Assembly: GCA_023807065.1 (NCBI GenBank)
Contig: JAJJLU010004366.1
Coordinates: 1 to 14,099 of the forward strand
Direction of reading: 5' to 3'
Length of the DNA: 14,099 bases
DNA from: Isotricha intestinalis
Lineage: Eukaryota; Ciliophora; Litostomatea; Vestibuliferida; Isotrichidae
Part shown: one piece after another, positions 8,570-14,099 of the stretch
How positions within the stretch are numbered: position 1 is the first letter of the stretch
Layout of the letters: every line of letters begins with the position of its first letter
Translations under genes and position numbers: made by a program
Notes under the pieces: model-generated
The model's database searches: none
The model's input: only the letters and a program-made list of their open reading frames with translations
What the model was told of the DNA's origin: nothing

Positions 8570-10690
8570 ATGATAAAAATTGAACACTCTAGAGGAAGTC
8601 TTAATCAAAAATTAAATGAAAATAATGTAGATAATTTAGAATCATTAATAAAATCAAATATAAATAATAAAAAAATTTTAGAAAAATTATATAATAAAAA
8701 AGAAACAATAGACACAATATTATATATTTTATCAAAAAATAAAAGAACTGAAAGAGATATATACATATTAAATTTCTGTTTAAAAATGCAAAAAAATTTT
8801 TTAGAATTGTTCAAATTTGAAGGAGATTATTTTATAGATGAAGAAGAATTATTAACAAAAATAAGTTATTGTTTAAAAAGTAATATAATAGAAAGTCAAA
8901 ATTTTTTATTTAAAGTAGGGAACAAAGGATTTAAATTTTATATAATATTAAAAGGAAAAGTAAGTGTATTAGTTCCAAAAACAATAAAAATAAATATGAA
9001 TGAAGAACAATATATAGATTATTTAAACTTTTTATATTCAACAAATGAAAAATATTTATTAGAAAAAACCTTAAAAAATAATTTTAAGATATATAACATT
9101 CCAGAAGAAAAAATATCTAATAAAAGAATAAATATTTTTAATTCACAAGGAAAATTAATAATTCCAATAGAAGAATATATACAATATACAAATGGAGAAA
9201 AATTTATAAATGAATCAAGTAAATTTGGTGAAGAAATATTAATTGAAGGTTATGTAAAAATAACTGAATTAAATGAAGGAAATTCTTTTGGAGGAATTGC
9301 TTTATTAAGTGAAAATTCAAAGAGAACTGCTTCTATATTTGTTGATGAAAATTGTGTTTTTGGAATTTTAAAAGGAAAAGATTATCAATTAACTATTAAA
9401 CAAATTCATCAAATTATTAAAAGACATTATATTACTTTTATACTCAATTTTAAATTATTTCAAGATATTTCTGTTCCTTATTTTTCTAATAATTATTGGA
9501 ATTTCTTTAAAAAAATTATTTTAAAAAAAAATGATTATTTATTTAAAGAAGGAAATAAAAGTAATGAAATTTATTTTGTTCATAATGGAGAAATAGAAAT
9601 TAAAACTAAATTAAATTTTAAAAGAATAAATATATTAATATCATATTTTGGGAAATTAAAATTAAAAAAAAAGGATATAATAAATAAAGGAGAAGATGAA
9701 ATTGTTACTTTATCAATTGCAAAAAATGGAGATTTATTAGGTTTAAATGATAATTTATTTAAAGATATTTTTTTTTGTGATGCTATTGTTTATTCTGAAC
9801 AATCAGAAGTTTTTTCAATTGAAAAACTTTTACTTGAAAATATTTGGAACAATTATAACAATCATAATTTTACAAAAATTCAAAGTTTAAAAGAAAAACT
9901 TATTTTAAATAGATTAATTAATATTAAAAAAACTTTTTTAAATGATATGATTGGAGAATTTAGAGATAAAAATGAAAATTGTATTACTTTAGGAAAAAAT
10001 AATTATAGTATTCATCAATTATTCAAAAGAAATGAAGTAAAAACAAACAATTATTCTATTTGTAAAATGAATCTTATATCTCTTAATAAAAAAAATATTA
10101 AGGGTAAATTGTTTAAAAGAAAAATTGGCGATAAAAAAAAATATACTCTTAAATTTAATTATTCTGAAAAATATAAAAAAATAAAAATAACAAATCCTAA
10201 TTCAAATAACAAAAAAGTTTTAAATTTATCTCAAAAAAATAGTTTAAATTCATCTTTTTCAAATAAAAAAAATTCAAGTAAAAATTCTATAATAAAAATA
10301 AATAATTTAACAACAAATAATAATAAATCAAGAAATAATACTTCTTTTGGAAATTATAGTATTGATAAAAAGATAATAAAAAGAAAAATAAATCCAAGGA
10401 ATTACAAAAAATTAATTGGTAATAAAACAAATTATAAAGAAAAAGAAGAAAATTCTTTAAGTGATTTTGTTTCTCAAATGAATTATTCTAAAAATAAAAG
10501 TGGATCTTTTTATAATTATGTTGATTGTTTAATTATGGAAAAATCTAAAAGTAAAGAAAAAACTTTAAAATCTTATCATTATAGAGCAAAAAGTAATTTA
10601 AATAAAAATATTAAAAATTGTATTCCTGTTAATTTTTTGGTTCATGCTAAACCTCTTAAAATTGTGAAAGGGAGAAAAATTAAAATTTAA
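8570..10690 (+). CDS. Soluble protein with two cyclic-nucleotide-binding-like domains (CNBD)
   Basis: The product is 706 aa, intron-free, with no membrane segment. The helical N-terminus (about 1-98) precedes CNBD A, split by an insert: ESQNFLFKVGNKGFKFYIILKGKVSVLVP (about 108-136) gives the first beta strands, about 138-228 is an insert, and VKITELNEGNSFGGIALLSENSKRTASIF (about 229-257) gives the phosphate-binding cassette. The canonical FGE is FGG here, while the Arg of KRTAS is kept. CNBD B (about 290-420) has YLFKEGNKSNEIYFVHNGEIEI and SIAKNGDLLGLND, but no cassette Arg. The tail (about 440-706) is basic, Ser/Asn-rich and low complexity. Known: soluble multi-CNBD proteins with inserts are abundant in ciliates and include PKA-regulatory-like and orphan forms; the tail here carries no kinase. 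Loss of the Glu that contacts the ribose 2'-OH suggests weak or altered ligand binding. The protein could act as a cNMP-responsive or structural adaptor, perhaps ciliary; that is inference. Confidence 0.85.
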   Translation: MIKIEHSRGSLNQKLNENNVDNLESLIKSNINNKKILEKLYNKKETIDTILYILSKNKRTERDIYILNFCLKMQKNFLELFKFEGDYFIDEEELLTKISYCLKSNIIESQNFLFKVGNKGFKFYIILKGKVSVLVPKTIKINMNEEQYIDYLNFLYSTNEKYLLEKTLKNNFKIYNIPEEKISNKRINIFNSQGKLIIPIEEYIQYTNGEKFINESSKFGEEILIEGYVKITELNEGNSFGGIALLSENSKRTASIFVDENCVFGILKGKDYQLTIKQIHQIIKRHYITFILNFKLFQDISVPYFSNNYWNFFKKIILKKNDYLFKEGNKSNEIYFVHNGEIEIKTKLNFKRINILISYFGKLKLKKKDIINKGEDEIVTLSIAKNGDLLGLNDNLFKDIFFCDAIVYSEQSEVFSIEKLLLENIWNNYNNHNFTKIQSLKEKLILNRLINIKKTFLNDMIGEFRDKNENCITLGKNNYSIHQLFKRNEVKTNNYSICKMNLISLNKKNIKGKLFKRKIGDKKKYTLKFNYSEKYKKIKITNPNSNNKKVLNLSQKNSLNSSFSNKKNSSKNSIIKINNLTTNNNKSRNNTSFGNYSIDKKIIKRKINPRNYKKLIGNKTNYKEKEENSLSDFVSQMNYSKNKSGSFYNYVDCLIMEKSKSKEKTLKSYHYRAKSNLNKNIKNCIPVNFLVHAKPLKIVKGRKIKI

Positions 10691-10719
10691 ACTATTAAAT
10701 CAATGTTTTTTTAATATAA

Positions 10720-10943
10720 ATAAATATATATATTGAATTAGATAAAAATATTAAAGAATTTTTTAATCATTTTTCTATGAGTGTTATTAAAGAAGATAAA
10801 GCTGAAATTTTTAAATTTTAGTGATTAATTCTAATCAAGCATTATTAAATTCTGATGTTCAAATTTTTCAAAATAAATTATTTAGAATTATTCATTAAAA
10901 AGATTTTGATTATAAATTTTTAGTTAAATGGGAAAAATATTAA
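10720..10943 (+). pseudogene. Possible short coding relic with frame break and internal TAA
   Basis: Between two genes lies a stretch with protein-like composition that no intact frame covers. Frame one (10720-10821) reads LDKNIKEFFNHFSMSVIKED then KAEIFKF to TAG. A second frame from 10821 reads VINSNQALLNSDVQIFQNKL then FRIIH, TAA at 10896-10898, and KDFDYKFLVKWEKY to TAA at 10941-10943. The mix of residues, including Trp, His, Asp and Ser, differs from the Ile/Asn/Lys/stop readings of ordinary spacers here. It may be a decayed gene end, a small exon, or coincidence. I do not recognise the family. Confidence 0.35.
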
Positions 10944-11250
10944 TAAATATTAAATAATAAAAATGAATTATAATATTAATTATATATGTTTTTTATTAAT
11001 TAAATATTGAATTATATATATATTAATCAATTATGTTAATTATTATTTTTAAGGAAAAATATATAAAAAATATTACCCAAAAAACTTATAAATAATTTAT
11101 ATTTAATAATTATTTTATGAAAAATAATTATATTCTTTATATTTTCAATTAAAAATTCTTTATTGATTTTACTATTTATAAAAATGAGATTATAATTTAT
11201 ATGTTTGAATCATAAAAATACAAAATTTGTAATAGATTAATTATAAAATA
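10944..11250. other. Intergenic region upstream of the LMBR1-like gene
   Basis: These roughly 300 nt are A/T-rich with no open frame of note and no RNA gene visible. They presumably hold the promoter and 5' leader of the LMBR1-like gene at 11251. Confidence 0.5.
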
Positions 11251-12798
11251 ATGAATAAAACGGACAATTCAACCACATCAATAATTGAATTGAAAAAAAT
11301 ATATAAACTTAAAATAATGTTAAGTATAATTGGAGTAGGATTAATAATTTCAATATTAATAGCATATTGTATAATAAATAAATTTAGGCATAAAGATGCG
11401 ACAAAATCTTCAATTATATGGTCATCAACATTTTTATCAATAACAATATTTATGATATTTATTGTGGGATTTGATGTTGGAATTCATGATGCAGAAAATG
11501 TTTATCCTACAATGAATTTTAAAACACAAAAAAAGATTATTCAATGGCTTTATGATATATTATCAATTATTTTTCTCTTGCTTTTTCATTTGTAATATTT
11601 CCTTTATTTCAAGGTTATCATTTAAGTGGATATGAAACTTTTAGAGATAAAGTCTTATATGTTGTTTTAGATAATTTAAAATCAAAAATCAAATTTCTTG
11701 TAATTGGTGTAATTGCTATTGCTATTTTATTCGCAATTTATCAAGAAAATATTATAAAAGAAACAACAAATCTTTTTAAAATTGTAAGGATATATTTAAA
11801 TTTTTTTAATCTTTTAAAATTTTATTTCAATGCTTCTTATGGTGTCTTTCAAACTTTTTTTGATATTTTGATTTATTTTAGATGTGATCTACTATATGCT
11901 CATATTTTTTATCTTTGGAAAATTAAAGAAATATCAATCAATATCTAGAATATAAAGTAAAATTAGTTAACAATATGAAAGTAGTTATATTACATCAGTT
12001 AGAACAAAAAGTTTTTGAAGTTTATTCTAAAGATTTAGAAAGTTATGAAAACAAAGAAAAAGAAATAGAACAAAAAAAAGCAAATTTTCAAAACAATGAT
12101 GCAAATAGTAATAATCAAAACAATAATGCAAATAATAATCCAAACAATAATTTATTTACCAATCATAACCTTCCAATTACAAATCAAAATAATAATAATC
12201 CATTTATTTATCCAAATAATAATCAAATTATTTATCCAAATAATAATTGCATTGAAGAAACAAAAGAAAATGAATTAATTCTGAATGTGAATACAAAAAA
12301 AGAAGAAGAAAAGAAAGAAGAAGAAGGAAAAAGAATGATGGATGGAATGACAAAAAAGGAGAGAGATAGTATTTTAAAAATGAGTAAATCAGAAGTAATA
12401 AAAAAAAAAACATGAAATAGCAAATGCAATAACTCAATCAAGAATAATGAAATGTAATTTAGAAAGACTTGATTATCTTTATGATGAAACAAAAAAAAAA
12501 ATTGAAGAAATAGAAAAAAGTGAAAAGAATTCTAATCAGGAATATCATCAATGTAGCATATGTGATTTTATAAGAATGTTTATTTCATTAATATTTGCTA
12601 TAGGAATAATAGCAGTAGAATTTACTTGGATATATAATTCACCAAAAGAAAGTAAATATGTAGTTAAAATTAATTTAAATGATACATCTGATCAATCAAA
12701 TGAAGAAGATTCTACTTTAAGATTTTTAAATGAATATTTAAACAATAATAGTTATAATAATAATAATATTTTATTTAGATATTTGGATGATTTAAATG

Positions 12799-12833
<35 letters not shown>

Positions 12834-13490
12834 TTAAATGATAATAATGATAATTTAAATAAAACTTTAAATGAAACAGATGATTCAATTGTTCCTTTTG
12901 AAAGCAATGTTATATTTGCTGGACTTGCATTAGTCAGTGTTTATTTTTATTTTACATTTTTTGGAATTATTTGTAGAAATTTTATTTATGAAGGAACATT
13001 AATCGGAACAAAAAATACAGACACACTTTCTTTATTAAATTTCGCAGTTTTAATTAATGATTATTTCATGCCTTTATATTTACATAATATTCAAATTTTA
13101 AGTATATTTGTTGGTTATGAAACAAATATTTCAATTTTAGAAGATGGATTTTTAATGCCACAATTTTATGTTAAAGATGGAGAAGTTGAAGAATTATATA
13201 CTCATGATAGATATCTTCCTTATTTTTTCCTTGTTTGTATTATTATACATTTTATGGCATTTACTATTGAGGAATCTGCTGAAAAATGTGTTAATTGCTG
13301 TAGTTGCTGTTGTTCTTGCTGTTGCTGTAAAAAATCTTCAGAAAAAACAGAAGTTCATGGAATCAATGATTATAGTAGATATTTCAAATATTCTCCTGTT
13401 TTCTGCATGTTTTCTATTAATAAAAAAAATAATACTAATAATAATAATAATGAAGTTTCTTCCGAACAAGATGCAGAATATGATGATTAA
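11251..13490 (+). CDS. LMBR1-like multi-pass membrane protein, broken by three frame changes
   Basis: Read through, this would be about 745 aa with some nine membrane segments, as in the LMBR1/LMBD family of membrane proteins (lipocalin receptor and lysosomal or plasma-membrane roles in animals). Block A (11251 to about 11570) has two membrane helices (IMLSIIGVGLIISILIAYCI; IIWSSTFLSITIFMIFIVGF). Block B (about 11571-11920, another frame) holds the family's P-L-F-Q-G-Y-x-x-S-G signature and two or three helices (FLVIGVIAIAILFAIY; NASYGVF). Block C (about 11927-12400) is a hydrophilic Asn/Glu-rich loop with a coiled-coil look. Block D (about 12411-13490) has about four helices (FISLIFAIGIIAVEFTWIY; IFAGLALVSVYFYFTFFGII; NDYFMPLYLHNIQILSIFVG; YFFLVCIIIHFMAF), a Cys cluster and an acidic tail. 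No GT-AG intron fits the first two breaks without deleting conserved sequence or meeting a stop. The third lies in an 11-A run. Either the assembly has indels or the gene is decaying. Confidence 0.72.
11571..11592 (+). other. Frame break 1 in the LMBR1-like gene
   Basis: The block A frame continues only to TAA at 11593-11595, while homology resumes one base out of phase (IFPLFQGYHLSG). The switch sits at or just after a T run (11570-11574), and one additional T there would restore continuity. The only candidate intron of correct phase (11592-11626) would delete the conserved PLFQGY motif, so I reject splicing. Confidence 0.65.
11911..11948 (+). other. Frame break 2 in the LMBR1-like gene
   Basis: Block B reads HIFYLWKIKEISINI then TAG at 11946-11948. 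Block C is closed upstream by TAA at 11924-11926 and reads RNINQYLEYKVKLVNNMK. The switch must fall in the A-rich stretch at about 11918-11930. No GT-AG pair of correct phase avoids a stop. The first Met of block C (11975) is therefore unlikely to be a real start. Confidence 0.55.
12206..12247 (+). repeat. Two 18-nt perfect direct repeats in the LMBR1-like loop
   Basis: ATTTATCCAAATAATAAT occurs at 12206-12223 and 12230-12247, offset by 24 nt, and encodes a repeated IYPNNN inside an Asn-rich hydrophilic loop. It probably arose by slippage; no function is implied. Confidence 0.8.
12400..12410 (+). other. Frame break 3 at an 11-A homopolymer
   Basis: Block C reaches SEVIKKK and then TGA at 12413-12415, while the next frame reads HEIANAITQSRIMKCNLERL and runs on to 13490. 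Ten A residues instead of eleven would join them perfectly. A homopolymer length error or polymorphism is the simplest reading. Confidence 0.75.
12801..12833 (+). repeat. (AAT)11 trinucleotide microsatellite, poly-Asn
   Basis: Eleven uninterrupted AAT triplets encode eleven Asn in a loop between two membrane helices of the LMBR1-like protein. The unit is three bases, so length changes keep the frame. Asn homopolymers of this kind are typical of very AT-rich protist genomes. Confidence 0.9.
13287..13328 (+). other. Cys-rich cluster in the LMBR1-like C-terminal tail
   Basis: Ten of fourteen residues are Cys (CVNCCSCCCSCCCC), placed a short distance after the last predicted membrane helix and followed by KKSSEK. 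Juxtamembrane Cys runs next to basic residues are classic S-palmitoylation sites. Metal binding is an alternative. The mixed TGC/TGT codons make this one of the most GC-rich short stretches in the window. Confidence 0.8.
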
Positions 13491-14099
13491 GATATTTTTG
13501 TTATGAATTAATAATATAAATTTTAATTCCAATATTAAAATTAAAATCAATTTGAAATTTTATTAAAATTTCCAAAAACAAAGGATTATCTTTATTAAAA
13601 AGTAATTTATATTACTAAAAAAATAAATAAATAAAACTCAGTCATTCAATTTTAAAATTTTAATATTATTTCTTTTTTTCTAATTTGAAAATCAATTCTT
13701 TTTTTTTTTAATTATATTTATTGTTTTTTCAGGAATGAAATGATTTATGTGAATTTAATTGTTTTGTGAATGAAATTATTTTCAAAAAATTTTTTTCAAA
13801 ATGAAAATATTTCTTTAAAATCAGATAAAATGATTATAAAAACACTTAAGAATAAAAGTTAATATCCCCATCCTCATATACATTAAATATTAAATATTTT
13901 TTTTGTTCATTAAAATAAAATTTATATTTTTAATTCAAAAAAGATTTTGATTTATGTTAAGCTCAATTTTCATTTTAATTTGTATTTATAATGCAAATTT
14001 TTTTTAAAAAAATTAAAAATTCTAAAAATAATTAAGGAAATTAAATATTTATTTAAAAATAATAAAAAAATAATTAATGTTTAATGTATGTGAGGATGG
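13491..14099. other. Right-hand non-coding region
   Basis: These 609 nt show no convincing open frame and no tRNA or other RNA gene that I can recognise. They include the 3' UTR of the LMBR1-like gene, long T runs (about 13670-13710), and the inverted repeat listed separately. A new gene could begin at or beyond the right edge. Confidence 0.5.
13868..14099. repeat. Imperfect 24-nt inverted repeat flanking 184 nt
   Basis: CCATCCTCATATACATTAAA begins the left arm (13868-13891). The right arm (14076-14099) is its reverse complement at 22 of 24 positions, the two differences both being C/T. The left arm is preceded by two further C residues; the right arm is cut by the window edge, so its full extent is unknown. 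Weaker similarity extends inward. The arms are unusually GC-containing for this spacer, so chance pairing is unlikely. It could be the termini of a small non-autonomous element, a duplicated regulatory block in inverted orientation, or a hairpin-forming element. Confidence 0.7.

Noticed and set aside
11592..11626. 35-nt GT-AG intron that would fix frame break 1 of the LMBR1-like gene
   Set aside because: It has the right phase but would remove the conserved P-L-F-Q-G-Y-H-L-S segment of the family, so it is probably coding.
11844..11881. 38-nt GT-AG intron proposed for frame break 2
   Set aside because: After splicing, the needed frame begins ATG TGA, an immediate stop; a 65-nt alternative from 11884 also creates a TAA at the junction.
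12228..12492. Hydrophobic minus-strand open frames opposite the LMBR1-like loop
   Set aside because: They mirror the Glu/Lys/Asn-rich coding strand (GAA/AAA/AAT read as TTC/TTT/ATT) and carry no family signature.
13725..13790. Shared 3' motif with 6338-6380 (TTATTG followed by TTTTTTC and GG)
   Set aside because: The similarity is short and spread across T runs, so it cannot be separated from base composition.

Overview
The window is very AT-rich eukaryotic DNA: intergenic stretches are almost pure A/T with long A and T runs, and coding regions are rich in Lys, Asn, Ile and Glu. The best fit is the somatic (macronuclear) genome of a ciliate. The reasons are a CNBD-tailed cation-channel C-terminus of a type I associate with ciliates, a soluble two-CNBD protein, a CK1 kinase with a long Asn-rich tail, very short genes-to-gene spacing, and one 32-nt GT-AG intron inside a conserved kinase domain. 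TAA and TAG end the clear genes and Gln is written CAA or CAG inside conserved domains, so the code looks standard for these codons. That argues against Tetrahymena- or Paramecium-like lineages and would fit litostome (for example rumen) or other standard-code ciliates. The placement is inference from memory of families, with no search behind it.

Layout, left to right. (1) 3-1670 (+), the C-terminal part of a cyclic-nucleotide-binding-domain ion channel, cut by the left edge. (2) 2147-3651 (+), a casein kinase 1 with one mini-intron and a C-terminal Cys-Cys-Asn-Ile-Phe. (3) 4083-4784 (+), a small coiled-coil plus TLDc protein. (4) 5230-6230 (+), an unrecognised Lys/Asn-rich gene whose frame is broken twice, repairable by two candidate introns. 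(5) 6630-8420 (-), a 596-aa low-complexity protein with a better-conserved-looking middle and a poly-Lys block, convergent with (4). (6) 8570-10690 (+), a 706-aa protein with two cyclic-nucleotide-binding-like domains, divergent from (5) across only 149 nt. (7) 10720-10943 (+), a short degraded-looking coding relic. (8) 11251-13490 (+), an LMBR1-like multi-pass membrane protein broken by three frame changes. (9) 13491-14099, non-coding, ending in an imperfect 24-nt inverted repeat whose right arm touches the window end.

No shared pathway is demonstrated. Two genes bind or once bound cyclic nucleotides and one is a probably membrane-tethered CK1, which suits the kinase- and channel-rich signalling of ciliates, but each gene looks separately transcribed. 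I saw no tRNA, rRNA, telomere repeat, CRISPR, virus or toxin gene. The main open question is whether the frame breaks in (4), (7) and (8) are assembly errors at homopolymers, unrecognised introns, or real gene decay.
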